Below the pieces are notes generated by a model. That model was given only the letters and a program-made list of their open reading frames with translations. It made no database searches and was not told where the DNA came from. A program made the position numbers and the translations under genes. From positions 35,898 through 99,897 of the forward strand of contig NZ_VZII01000002.1 of assembly GCF_009391885.1 (NCBI RefSeq): a stretch of DNA of 64,000 bases. The letters run 5' to 3'. The stretch is from Pseudomonas sp. MN1F (GTDB taxonomy: Bacteria > Pseudomonadota > Gammaproteobacteria > Pseudomonadales > Pseudomonadaceae). This document shows, piece by piece, positions 18,225-26,586 of this stretch; the stretch's first letter is position 1, and every line of letters starts with the position of its first letter.

Positions 18225-18962
18225 ATGGACGCGATCAAAAGCTGCTATCACCCCATCGATGCGGCAATTCTTTGGTGCGATCTGGCCGATCACACCGCAG
18301 AGATCTTACAGGTCGAAATAGCCCACTCAGGTGAGCTACTCAAGCATTTTCCGCAGTGGCCCTGTCTCCACTTCTATGTGGAGCGCATCTACGACGCCAT
18401 TGCCTCGGGTGAGCTACCGGCAACGTTCCTCGGCGGGCCCATTACGCTCAACGACCACGCCGAGCGAGTGTATTGGTCCATACGCCGTCCGGATCTGCGG
18501 GCCTGGTTTGCGCTAAACCATCCGGAGGAAAAACCCGAATTCGTGTTCCCCAAAAATATCGACCACCTCGAATGCGTGAGTTTGAACGCCTTTTTGGCTG
18601 TGCAAGCTGAACGGGACTTCTACGCGCGTGAGTTTGAGAAAATGCATCAGGCCTACGATTCTGTTGTCGAAGAGATGACGGTCTACAAGCGCCATGAAAA
18701 CGAGCTAACGGCGCAGCTTGATGCAGCGGAGCCAGCCCCTGAAGCCTCCGCCAGCGTCCACTACACGATCATCGGCGCCCTACTGGCAATCACCGTAGGC
18801 AAGTCGAAATCCGGCCAAGTGCAGTCGATCTATAAAAATCAGACTGCGGTAGTCCAGGCTATTTTGTCTCAATTTCCCGGCCTACATGGTTTGAGCAAAC
18901 ACACCCTTGATCGGAAATTTGCGTTGGCTCGCCGCCATTTGGCCCAAGCGGAGCAGGCCTAA
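18225..18962 (+). CDS. Hypothetical protein at the ICE core border
   Basis: 245 residues, soluble, with a coiled central part (REFEKMHQAYDSVVEEMTVY) and a conserved-looking C-terminal domain (YTIIGALLAITVGKSKSGQV ... LSKHTLDRKFALARRHL) that resembles a small DNA-associated module common in accessory islands. GGAGG lies upstream of the ATG. It precedes AlpA and ParA in the same direction, as small regulators do at this end of ICEclc-like elements. Function unknown. Confidence 0.7.
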   Translation: MDAIKSCYHPIDAAILWCDLADHTAEILQVEIAHSGELLKHFPQWPCLHFYVERIYDAIASGELPATFLGGPITLNDHAERVYWSIRRPDLRAWFALNHPEEKPEFVFPKNIDHLECVSLNAFLAVQAERDFYAREFEKMHQAYDSVVEEMTVYKRHENELTAQLDAAEPAPEASASVHYTIIGALLAITVGKSKSGQVQSIYKNQTAVVQAILSQFPGLHGLSKHTLDRKFALARRHLAQAEQA

Positions 18963-19075
18963 CTCCGAATAGCCAGGCAATGGCGGCAATTGCCTGGCAA
19001 TGATTTTTCACCCCCACGGACCTTCACTGACTGTCACATCCCACTGCGCGCCACATGGCGCTAAGGAGTGACACC

Positions 19076-19291
19076 ATGCAACCGGCCAGCCCTGCCCCAG
19101 CTTCCGCCGATCGCCACATCATGCGCCGCGATGAGGTGGAACAAAAAACCGGCTTCAAACGCTCGCACATCTACAACTTGATGAAGGCCGGACTATTCCC
19201 GCAATGCCGGCGCATCGGCACGCGCGCGGTCGGTTGGGACTCGCTGGAGATTGAGCAGTGGGTTCAGGATCGCCTGTCTGTTCGGGAGTAG
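19076..19291 (+). CDS. AlpA-family excisionase/activator
   Basis: 71 residues, MerR-like winged helix (IMRRDEVEQKTGFKRSHIYN, then FPQCRRIGTRAVGW and a final WVQDRL). AlpA proteins bind DNA and act as excision factors or activators; in ICEclc, alpA heads the alpA-parA operon induced in transfer-competent cells. The ATG at 19076 follows AAGGAG at the proper distance. ParA starts 4 bases downstream of its stop. Confidence 0.9.
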   Translation: MQPASPAPASADRHIMRRDEVEQKTGFKRSHIYNLMKAGLFPQCRRIGTRAVGWDSLEIEQWVQDRLSVRE

Positions 19292-19295
19292 TGCC

Positions 19296-20183
19296 ATGAA
19301 AGTCCTTTCGCTGATCTCGACCAAGGGCGGGGCCGGCAAGACCACGGTTGCCGCCAACCTCGGCGGCCTGCTTGCCGACGCGGGCTTGAAGGTGCTGCTG
19401 CTCGACCTAGACAGTCAACCGACGTTGTCCAGCTACTACGCTCTGTGCAAGTCACGTGAAGCGGGCAGTTACGAACTGATCTCGCAGCGGCTCACGGTTG
19501 CCGAGCAGATCATTTCCGTCACCACCATCCCGCGGCTTGAACTGATCGTTTCCAACGACCGCGCGGGCCACCTGGGCACCGTACTGCTGCACGCGCCCGA
19601 TGGCCGACTGCGCCTGCGCAACCTGCTACCCGCATTTGCCGATCAGTACGATGTGCTGATCGTCGACACCCAGGGCGCGCGCAGCGTGGTGGTGGAAATG
19701 GCCATCCTCGCCTCCGATTGTGCGCTATGCCCGTTGCCACCGGAAATGCTCGCGGCACGCGAACTGCGCCGCGGCACGCTCGGCCTGTTCGAAGAGCTGG
19801 AACCCTACCGCTACCTCGGCGTGTACTTGCCCCCGGTGAAACTGCTGCTCAATCAGGTGAACGCCAACCGGCGCGATACCTGCCTGATCATGCAGAGCCT
19901 GCGCAACACCTTTGCCGCCGACCCGCATGTCAGCGTTTGTAAAACGGTGATTCCCGATCGCGTCGCGTACCTCAATGCCGCGTCATTGGGATTGCCGGTG
20001 CATCGGATCGAGTCGAAAGCCGCCCCTCGATCGCGCAGTCGCTGCGCGGCCGATGTCATGCGGGCACTGGCCAATGAACTGTTCCCGGAGTGGGAGCAGC
20101 GACTGGCCCAGCCCAGGGGCCGTGCGCGCTCTTATCCCGACAGCATTGCCTCAGAGGAATGCGTCACCGGCCGACCCGCCTAG
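19296..20183 (+). CDS. parA: ParA/Soj-family ATPase
   Basis: 295 residues with a deviant Walker A (STKGGAGKTTVAANLGGLLA), Walker B-like VLIVDTQGA and the ParA aspartate in LLLDLDSQPTLSS. In this ICE class it takes part in maintenance of the element, especially while it is excised. Start 19296 is chosen because GGGAG sits just upstream and the protein begins MKVLSLIS directly before the Walker motif. It is followed by ParB. Confidence 0.93.
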   Translation: MKVLSLISTKGGAGKTTVAANLGGLLADAGLKVLLLDLDSQPTLSSYYALCKSREAGSYELISQRLTVAEQIISVTTIPRLELIVSNDRAGHLGTVLLHAPDGRLRLRNLLPAFADQYDVLIVDTQGARSVVVEMAILASDCALCPLPPEMLAARELRRGTLGLFEELEPYRYLGVYLPPVKLLLNQVNANRRDTCLIMQSLRNTFAADPHVSVCKTVIPDRVAYLNAASLGLPVHRIESKAAPRSRSRCAADVMRALANELFPEWEQRLAQPRGRARSYPDSIASEECVTGRPA

Positions 20184-20274
20184 TGCCCTGCCCTTCCCCC
20201 CGCTGCCCCACCCACGCAGACAACTGGGAAGGCCAGGGCGGGGCCGCCTGCACTGACAGATCAGGGGCAAACCC

Positions 20275-21837
20275 ATGAAACCACCAACCTCCGAAGACAT
20301 TACACGCCAGCTCCAGCACGGGCACTTCCCACAGCGGGCAACACAGGTATCGCCCACCGATCCCGACTGCGACACGCCGATGGTGGTGACCCTCGAGCAA
20401 CTGCGGCCCTACGAGCACAATCCACGCTTCATCCGTAATCCGCTGTACGAGGAACTGAAGGCCTCCATCCGCGACCGCGGCCTGGACCAGCCCCCCTCTA
20501 TCACGCGCCGGCCCGGCGAGCCGCAGTTCATCATCCGAAATGGCGGCAATACACGGCTGAGTATCCTCGGCGAACTGTGGCAAGAAACCCGTGACGACCG
20601 TTTTTTCCGCATCCATTGCCTGTTTCGCCCCTGGCAGTCGGAGCTCCATACGCTGCTGGGCCATCTGGCCGAAAGTGACCTGCACGGCCAACTGACTTTC
20701 ATCGAGCGGGCCCTGGCCGTGGCCAAGTTCCGCGACATGCTTCTGGTAGACGGTGGTAGCCTGAGTCAACGTGAACTGGCGGCGCAACTATCGGCCGGCG
20801 GCTACCCAATCTCGCAATCGCACATCAGCCGGATGCTGGACACCCTGGAGCACCTGCTGCCGGCGATCCCGCAAACCTTGTACGCCGGCTTGGGCAGACC
20901 TTCGATCGAGCGGACCCTTAACCTGCGTCGACGTGCCGAATCGGTGTGGAATCGGTACGTTGCGACACGGTTGGATTTCACCGCGTTGTGGTTGGAGGTG
21001 CTGTCTACGTTCGACTGCACAGCCGCCGAGCTGGACACCGCCGAGCTGCAGGACGAACTGCTCGCGCAGATGGCGAAAATCTTGGACCAGTCACCACGTC
21101 TGCTGGCGTTGGAGCTGATCCAGGATAGCGGCCAGCCATCGCGTCAGTCACTGACGCCCGGCATGTCCCTGTCTCCCCCGCTGAGCCTGGGCCAAGACAC
21201 CGATAGCACTTCCGGTAGTGAGCCTGAGGCTCTCACGGGACTCCACTCACCGCAACCGGTCTACCCTCTGCAACGTGCTGACAGACAATCCGAACAAGCA
21301 GACCTGACGCAGCCTCCCGCCGCCGCCCGTGAACAGGAGCGTAGCCCAACTGCGCCACCGCCCGCTCAGTCTGCCGATTCCGAGCGTCTCTGCTTGCCCG
21401 ATTCACTGGATGCCCTCTGGCCGATTCCGCCGGTTCTGCAAGATCTGGTGCAACTGCGCCAAGCCTGCGCGCAGCTGGCCAGCGAACTGGCCGGCTACGC
21501 CAATGCGCCACACATGGTCTGCGCCACGGAGGAAGGCCTGGGTTTCTCATTGGCGCCCGATACAGCAGCGCCTTCTACACCGCACCGCACCGGTATTCAA
21601 CTGCTGTTGGGTGCGCTGCTGCGCGTGCAGGATGACGTTGCTTGGGAGCAACGGCAGCAGCTCCCGGCAGCGCTGTTTGGTCAACTGCTGCTGGGTGTCT
21701 ACGACCTGCCACTGATCGAGCGCCCAGCGCTCGCGATCGGGATTGAGCGGCTCCCCGATCCTCAATTGGCGCAACTGTTTTCACTTATCCGGCTCTCTCG
21801 ACGCTTGATCGAACTCACGCTGTCGTCCACCCGCTGA
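20275..21837 (+). CDS. parB: ParB-family partition protein, PFGI-1 class
   Basis: 520 residues. The N-terminal ParB/Srx nuclease-like fold shows LRPYEHNPRF and IRNGGNTRLSILGEL, followed by a helix-turn-helix (LSQRELAAQLSAGGYPISQS with HISRML). The C-terminal half is long and proline/glutamine-rich, as in the PFGI-1-class ParB proteins (TIGR03764). It should bind a centromere-like site and work with ParA. The start has no strong ribosome binding site; GGGGC lies upstream. Confidence 0.9.
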   Translation: MKPPTSEDITRQLQHGHFPQRATQVSPTDPDCDTPMVVTLEQLRPYEHNPRFIRNPLYEELKASIRDRGLDQPPSITRRPGEPQFIIRNGGNTRLSILGELWQETRDDRFFRIHCLFRPWQSELHTLLGHLAESDLHGQLTFIERALAVAKFRDMLLVDGGSLSQRELAAQLSAGGYPISQSHISRMLDTLEHLLPAIPQTLYAGLGRPSIERTLNLRRRAESVWNRYVATRLDFTALWLEVLSTFDCTAAELDTAELQDELLAQMAKILDQSPRLLALELIQDSGQPSRQSLTPGMSLSPPLSLGQDTDSTSGSEPEALTGLHSPQPVYPLQRADRQSEQADLTQPPAAAREQERSPTAPPPAQSADSERLCLPDSLDALWPIPPVLQDLVQLRQACAQLASELAGYANAPHMVCATEEGLGFSLAPDTAAPSTPHRTGIQLLLGALLRVQDDVAWEQRQQLPAALFGQLLLGVYDLPLIERPALAIGIERLPDPQLAQLFSLIRLSRRLIELTLSSTR

Positions 21838-21853
21838 CACTCGGAGGTGCCGC

Positions 21854-22405
21854 ATGAGCACGTCGTTCAATCTGCTGAACCACGCCATGTTGAACCAGGT
21901 CCTGCATGAGCTGCGCCATGGTCGGCTGCAACGCTGCAAGGCCTTGGGCCTCGGCGACGAGGACATCGAGGTGCTGCAGTCGCTGCCGCCCACGACCTTG
22001 TCCCACCTGGCGCACTCCACGATCGCCTGGGTCGAAATCAAGGTCGACACCACGGTGCTGCGGCGCCTGATCGCCCAGGCCGAACGCGACGAGCTGAACG
22101 AGCGGCTGATCAACCGTGCCCTCAAGCTCGGGGCAAGTTCAAACATCATGTACCGCTGCTTCGGCCTCGACCATTCCGAGACGGCGTTGCGCCGACGCAT
22201 CCTGAAGATCGAGACCCATCGCGGCCGCCCCGTCCAGCTCAGCGAGACTCAGGAGCATGCGGTGTGGAACCGCTGGCGCCAGTTGCGGGCTGAAGATCCG
22301 GACAGTGAACCGCTGGATGCAATGATGATGCTGGCCGAGGAACAGCAGATCAGCCTGACCCTGATCTGGCAGCAGATCGAGCTTTACGGAGGTATCCCAT
22401 GCTGA
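21854..22405 (+). CDS. DUF2857 family protein
   Basis: 183 residues, helical, with LNQVLHELRHGRLQRCKALG and RCFGLDHSETALRRRIL. DUF2857 proteins sit between ParB and the STY4528 replication protein in this ICE class; they resemble FlhD/FlhC-like or DNA-binding helical proteins but have no established role. CGGAGG precedes the start, and its last bases overlap the next gene. Confidence 0.8.
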   Translation: MSTSFNLLNHAMLNQVLHELRHGRLQRCKALGLGDEDIEVLQSLPPTTLSHLAHSTIAWVEIKVDTTVLRRLIAQAERDELNERLINRALKLGASSNIMYRCFGLDHSETALRRRILKIETHRGRPVQLSETQEHAVWNRWRQLRAEDPDSEPLDAMMMLAEEQQISLTLIWQQIELYGGIPC

Positions 22406-23592
22406 ATTTCTACACCGTGGACTGGGCCGATGTGGTGCGCCAGAGCATGGTCACGCTCAAGCGCTGTCTGGAGCAGGCCGAACAAGCCAAGGCCGCCCGT
22501 GCGCTGGCTGAGGGGCCGGGCTTTGTGTACCACGGCAGCCACGAACCGTTACCGGCGGGATTGCTACAGGATCGCCGGCTCACGCCCGTGGAGCGCAATC
22601 TCTGGTTGGTGCTGCGCTGGTTGATCACCGAGCGGCAAATGCGTACCCCACGTTATCAGGACCTGCAGCCGTACCTGGCGACCAGTCCGTGTGGCGCACA
22701 AGCTTCGCGCGAGACCATCGCCCGCGCGCTGAACGTGTTGCGTGCCACCCGCTGGCTCAGCCTGAGCGAGCGTTATCGGGATGCTCAGGGTTGCCTGCGC
22801 GGCTGTGTCTACGTGCTGCACGACGCACCGCTGTCACCCGCACAAGCCGTCGACCAAGATGCCGGTTACCTGACCCTGATCAGCCAAAACCTGTCCCATG
22901 CCACCAAAGGGGTACGCGATCTCGCTCAGCATCTCCTCCAGGAGCTGCAGGCGGATCCGGAGGTAGCTGACGAAGCCTTGGCCATGATGACTTCGCCCAC
23001 CGCAACAGGCGCTCAACAGGTCTTGCCGCTGCAGGCCGACAGCCATGCCGAGCATTCCGAACGAGGCGAGGCGCACAGCGTTCGGTTTGCCACACCGTCC
23101 TCGACCGATTCCGAATCCAGCATGAACGTCCCGGCTTCGGCTGCCGTTCGGAATCCCGCGCACGACCGTACCGTACAAAAACAAAGCAAAAAAAGTACAG
23201 TACCGCCCGCCTCGGCCAGTGGCAGCGCCGCTTGGCCAGAGGGATTGCAGTTAAGCCCGACTGAACAGCGCCGGGCAGTCCAGGCGCTGCGCCAGCTCGC
23301 GCCCGAACAGCGACAAGCGGTGATCAATGAAGCAGCCGTTCGCTGTAGCCGCGGCGACATCCGCAAGCCGATTGCGTATCTGTTGGGGTTGATCAAGCGG
23401 GCGTGCCAGGGCGACTTCACCCTGTGGGCCGCCCGTAGCGATGCGCCGCCGGCACCGCGCAAGCGGATTCGCCCGCCAGAGCCAGCTGATGAGCGATCGC
23501 GGGAATCCGGAAGCCGCGTGGCCTCACCGCTGGCCAAGGCGTACCTGGAGCAGCTCAAGCTTCGCTGCGGTGTCGTGAGCGGGGCAACGTAA
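22399..23592 (+). CDS. STY4528-family pathogenicity-island replication protein
   Basis: 397 residues. N-terminal winged-helix region (LTPVERNLWLVLRWLITERQ ... ASRETIARALNVLRATRWLS), a low-complexity linker, and a C-terminal helical tail (AYLLGLIKRACQGDF) typical of replication-initiator accessory proteins. Family members from SPI-7 and PAGI-type elements are annotated as replication proteins of the excised form. Translation is probably coupled to DUF2857 (7-base overlap). A cluster of direct repeats follows immediately. Confidence 0.85.
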   Translation: MLNFYTVDWADVVRQSMVTLKRCLEQAEQAKAARALAEGPGFVYHGSHEPLPAGLLQDRRLTPVERNLWLVLRWLITERQMRTPRYQDLQPYLATSPCGAQASRETIARALNVLRATRWLSLSERYRDAQGCLRGCVYVLHDAPLSPAQAVDQDAGYLTLISQNLSHATKGVRDLAQHLLQELQADPEVADEALAMMTSPTATGAQQVLPLQADSHAEHSERGEAHSVRFATPSSTDSESSMNVPASAAVRNPAHDRTVQKQSKKSTVPPASASGSAAWPEGLQLSPTEQRRAVQALRQLAPEQRQAVINEAAVRCSRGDIRKPIAYLLGLIKRACQGDFTLWAARSDAPPAPRKRIRPPEPADERSRESGSRVASPLAKAYLEQLKLRCGVVSGAT

Positions 23593-23637
23593 CAGCGCGC
23601 TGAGTGTTCCAGATCTCCAACGTCCAGCGGACTTCAA

Positions 23638-23910
23638 TGGATTTGATCACAGTGGCATCACTTGAAGAGTGCGATCAGCAGGATCAGGTGACAGGTCGTA
23701 GCAGTGGCCGAGGCAGAACGTATCGTTTGGCAGCGTTGGAACTCAGTGGATTTGATCGCAGTGGCATCACTCCAGTGACGTCTTCTAGCCAAACTCAATC
23801 GCTCGAGGAGTGTGATCTGCGTGATGGCTGTGAGGTCGCAGCTTTGACCAATCCCGGGATGAAGCAGTTAGCTGCATTGGCACTCAGTGGATTTGATTAC
23901 AGTGGCATCA
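23638..23910 (+). repeat. Three 23-bp direct repeats beside the replication gene
   Basis: TGGATTTGATNRCAGTGGCATCA occurs at 23638-23660, 23747-23769 and 23888-23910. Copies two and three share longer flanks (GCNGCRTTGG before, ACTCA adjoining), and a second motif recurs (CTTGAAGAGTGCGATC at 23661; CTCGAGGAGTGTGATC near 23804). Starts are 109 and 141 bases apart. A GTG-initiated frame, 23604-23963, reads through the repeats (L-A-A-L-x-LSGFD-x-SGI twice), so a repeat-containing small protein cannot be excluded. An iteron-like origin or protein-binding region is the alternative. Confidence 0.75.
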
Positions 23911-24025
23911 ATGCCAGGACCATTGAAAGTAGGGGCAATGTGAGCCCATCGCGTTCACATTGATCACTGCCAGGTTGCCCGAGAGCGCAGATCGTCGGCG
24001 TCATTCCGACGGCGAGGATCTGGCG

Positions 24026-24781
24026 ATGGTCGACCACTACCAGCTCAACCTGGGCTCACTGCGCAGCAGCATCACACTCACCCTGCACACGCATCACGCA
24101 GCAAGACTGTGGCAAGGCCGTGCCGCACGCGAAGGCGTGTTCGGCATCATGGGCATGGCGGGCTACATCAGCGTCACCAACCTGCTCAAGCAGGCGAGCA
24201 GTCAGGACGACCCCTTCGCCGACTGGTTCATGCTGCAACTCGAAGACAAGGTGCTGCAGGCCAAGGCCGAGCTGCTGGCGTTGACCGAACAAGTCAAACT
24301 GGTCGAGCGCGACCTGCCCACCCAGGTCAGCATCGGCGACAACCTGAACATCCACCCTGTCACCCTGCCCCTGTTCATCGGCAGCCAGTTGGGGTTTCTC
24401 GCCGTCTACCTGCTGACCGACTACGACACCCTGGTACGCCGCGTCCTGCTCGCCCACCACACCGCGCTGATCGGCCGGGTCGACATGGAGTACTGGATCG
24501 ATGGTGGCGCCCATCTACTGCGCAGTCTGTTCAGCATGGCGCAGCAGTACCGACTGGCCGGGATCAGCCGCGACGACATGGCCGCCAACAACGCCCGCGC
24601 CCGCGAAGCCATCGACAAGTTCGGCACCCCGCCCCAGGACATTCTCGAAGGCACGCGGCGCTCGCAATTCGCCCCGCCCATCGTCCGCCCAACAAAAGCA
24701 CCTTTGACCGTCGAGGCCGATCCACTTGAGACCGACGTGGAGTCCTCGCCCGGCGCCCCCGCCGAAGGCGGTGATGCATGA
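24026..24781 (+). CDS. Integrating conjugative element protein, PFL_4669 family
   Basis: About 251 residues; TIGR03761-type ICE protein with LGSLRSSITLTLHTHHAARL, WQGRAAREGVFGIMG and VTLPLFIGSQLGFLAVYL. Function unknown; always near the ssb-topB segment of PFGI-1-class elements. The ATG at 24026 starts just before the conserved region; a TTG at 23960 in the same frame would add 22 residues. The stop overlaps the next start (ATGA). Confidence 0.88.
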   Translation: MVDHYQLNLGSLRSSITLTLHTHHAARLWQGRAAREGVFGIMGMAGYISVTNLLKQASSQDDPFADWFMLQLEDKVLQAKAELLALTEQVKLVERDLPTQVSIGDNLNIHPVTLPLFIGSQLGFLAVYLLTDYDTLVRRVLLAHHTALIGRVDMEYWIDGGAHLLRSLFSMAQQYRLAGISRDDMAANNARAREAIDKFGTPPQDILEGTRRSQFAPPIVRPTKAPLTVEADPLETDVESSPGAPAEGGDA

Positions 24782-25281
24782 CCCTGGCCGAAGCGATCGC
24801 CCATTGCTTGTCATCAGAGGCCTATCGCGAGCTTGAACAAAGTGCCTCTCTAAAAGGCCTTTTAAAGCCTTTTAAGGGTAAGGGGGAGCTGTTCCAGTTC
24901 GCCGAGACAATCAAGCAGCTGCGCGGCGAACTCGAGACGCTAATGGCCGCGATGCTGGCGATCATGGCGCAGCCACCCTTCTCGCTGCTCGAGTTGCGAC
25001 TGAGCGTCCAGCACAGCTCCCAGGGCGCCTGCTTCCTCCGCTGGCGCAGCCCGGACTTCAAGCGCATGGGCGTGGAGGTCTGGGAGCAGGTGATGGAGCA
25101 TCCGTTACTGCAGCCGGAGTTGCGCCAGGCGCTGTACCAGCTGGAGGCCAACCGGATCGTCCTCAACCTGCAGATGAGCAGCCTGAACTCACTCTATCGC
25201 CAGGTCCTCATGGGCGCCCTCAAGCTCGCGTATGCCGATGACGTCCTTTTCGATACCACCACCGAGGAGAAACACCCATGA
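24778..25281 (+). CDS. DUF3158 family protein
   Basis: 167 residues, mostly helical (LLKPFKGKGELFQFAETIKQ, CFLRWRSPDFKRMGVEVWEQ). DUF3158 proteins lie directly before ssb in this ICE class. No function is established. Overlaps by 4 bases both upstream and downstream, so it is translationally coupled to PFL_4669 and SSB. Confidence 0.82.
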   Translation: MTLAEAIAHCLSSEAYRELEQSASLKGLLKPFKGKGELFQFAETIKQLRGELETLMAAMLAIMAQPPFSLLELRLSVQHSSQGACFLRWRSPDFKRMGVEVWEQVMEHPLLQPELRQALYQLEANRIVLNLQMSSLNSLYRQVLMGALKLAYADDVLFDTTTEEKHP

Positions 25282-25706
25282 GCACGTTCTTTGTTGGCGA
25301 AGGCAATATAGGCAGTCCCCCTGAGTTTCAGGAGTTCAACAACAACCCGGACGAGCCAAAGCGGCTGCTGCGGTTGAATGTGTATTTCGACAACCCAGTA
25401 CCGCGCGAGGGCGGCTATGAAGATCGCGGCGGCTATTGGGCACCGGTCGAGCTCTGGCACCGCGATGCCGAGCACTGGAGCACCTTGTACCAGAAAGGCA
25501 TGCGCGTCTTGGTCATGGGCCGAACGGTCAAGGATGAGTGGGAAGACAGCGAGGACAATGCCCGGGTGACATTCAAGGTCGAGGCACGGCACATCGGCAT
25601 CCTGCCCCATCGCCTGGCCGGCGTATCCATGCGCGAGAAGGCCAGTGACAATGGGGGCAGCAGCCGCAAGCCGGCCGGCAAGAAAAACACCCGCAAGTCG
25701 ACCTGA
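25278..25706 (+). CDS. ssb: Single-stranded DNA-binding protein, ICE type
   Basis: 142 residues with an OB-fold pattern (MSTFFVGEGNIGSPPEF ... LLRLNVYFDNP ... GYWAPVELWHRDAEHWSTLY ... GMRVLVMGRTVKDEWED) and a basic tail. It coats the transferred strand and probably supports replication of the excised circle. The C-terminus lacks the acidic DDDIPF tip of housekeeping SSB, which is usual for ICE versions and would limit contacts with host SSB partners. Confidence 0.9.
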   Translation: MSTFFVGEGNIGSPPEFQEFNNNPDEPKRLLRLNVYFDNPVPREGGYEDRGGYWAPVELWHRDAEHWSTLYQKGMRVLVMGRTVKDEWEDSEDNARVTFKVEARHIGILPHRLAGVSMREKASDNGGSSRKPAGKKNTRKST

Positions 25707-25750
25707 GCGGGTGGACGTCAGTGGAACCGTGCCCGTCAGCGCGATACCGC

Positions 25751-25993
25751 TCAGTCGCGGGGCCCCACGCCGCGGGCAACGCCACGCAGGTCGTCCCCCT
25801 CGATCAACCCTTTGACTTCCGCCAGGTACTGGTCCAGGGCAAGGAACGCCCGCCAGTGCGCGGGCGCTTCCTTGACCCACGCGATCAACCTGGCCCTCGC
25901 CGCTTGGTTGTCAGGTTCCTGATGGGTAGCCATGAACAACTCGCAGGCCTTGATCGCTAACGCATCCGCTTCATGCTGCTCACGTTCGTCCAA
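25751..25993 (-). CDS. FecR N-terminal-like (DUF4880-type) small protein
   Basis: 80 residues resembling the cytoplasmic N-terminal domain of FecR anti-sigma regulators: an A-x-x-W-x-x-x-x-x-P-x-x-W-x-A-F pattern in LIAWVKEAPAHWRAFLALDQ. The rest of FecR (membrane segment, periplasmic domain) is absent, and no sigma factor is adjacent. It could be a free-standing regulator or a remnant. It lies opposite to the ICE operon. Confidence 0.55.
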   Translation of the reverse strand: MDEREQHEADALAIKACELFMATHQEPDNQAARARLIAWVKEAPAHWRAFLALDQYLAEVKGLIEGDDLRGVARGVGPRD

Positions 25994-26052
25994 TCCGCAA
26001 TCTCCGTGTGACGGTCAGGTCACCGTAGTCTCATTGGGTGATACGCCCCACT

Positions 26053-26076
26053 AGGTTGACAGTCAACCTGTCAGGT
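26053..26076. promoter_or_regulatory. Overlapping palindromic operators before the XRE regulator
   Basis: AGGTTGAC-A-GTCAACCT (26053-26069) is a perfect 17-bp palindrome; overlapping it, ACCTG-T-CAGGT (26066-26076) is another. Both lie 60-80 bases before the regulator start, the usual place for an autoregulatory operator. A TTGACA lies within the first palindrome, so it may also cover a -35 box. Confidence 0.7.
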
Positions 26077-26133
26077 CGTTCATATCCTTGGGTGGCTGGT
26101 CAACCATACGGGTTGAATTGGAGAGCCACCCCG

Positions 26134-26475
26134 TTGCCAGTCAAAGAGCCTAGCCCACAACACATCGGCCGCCAGTTGGCCAAGTACCGCCGTGCCCAGG
26201 GCTTTACCCAGGCGCAAGTTGGTGAACGCCTGGAGATCGGCACCGAAGCGGTGTCGCGCATGGAGCGTGGCAAGGTCGAACTGACCGTGCCCAAGCTGCT
26301 ACAGTTGGCGGATATGTATGGCTGTCCGGCCGATGAGCTGCTGCTGGCCATCAGTCCTCGGCCACAGGACCAGGGGCAAAAGATTGCCGCTCTGATCAAG
26401 GACCTTGGCGAGACGGACAAGCAGTTTGCCCTGGACCTTCTGCAGACCGTGACCGCACACCTCGCGCAACGGTAG
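26134..26475 (+). CDS. XRE-family helix-turn-helix regulator
   Basis: About 113 residues. Helix-turn-helix of the Cro/CI type at residues 10-60 (IGRQLAKYRRAQGFTQAQVG with EAVSRMERGKVELTVPKLLQ), then a short helical tail. The TTG at 26134 is chosen because GGAGAG lies upstream; a longer frame from 26038 would run through the operator palindromes. It probably represses itself and perhaps the following topB gene. Confidence 0.82.
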   Translation: MPVKEPSPQHIGRQLAKYRRAQGFTQAQVGERLEIGTEAVSRMERGKVELTVPKLLQLADMYGCPADELLLAISPRPQDQGQKIAALIKDLGETDKQFALDLLQTVTAHLAQR

Positions 26476-26586
26476 GTCGCTCGCCGCTGGCGGCTACACC
26501 GATATGATCTCGACCAGTTCAGCTTTTCCCTAGCACTCCCCTGTCACGCGACCACCCTGTCGGTACCTGACCGAGAGGGCCACGCC

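Noticed and set aside
23638..23910. CRISPR or minisatellite
   Set aside because: Only three copies with spacings of 109 and 141 bases and no cas genes.
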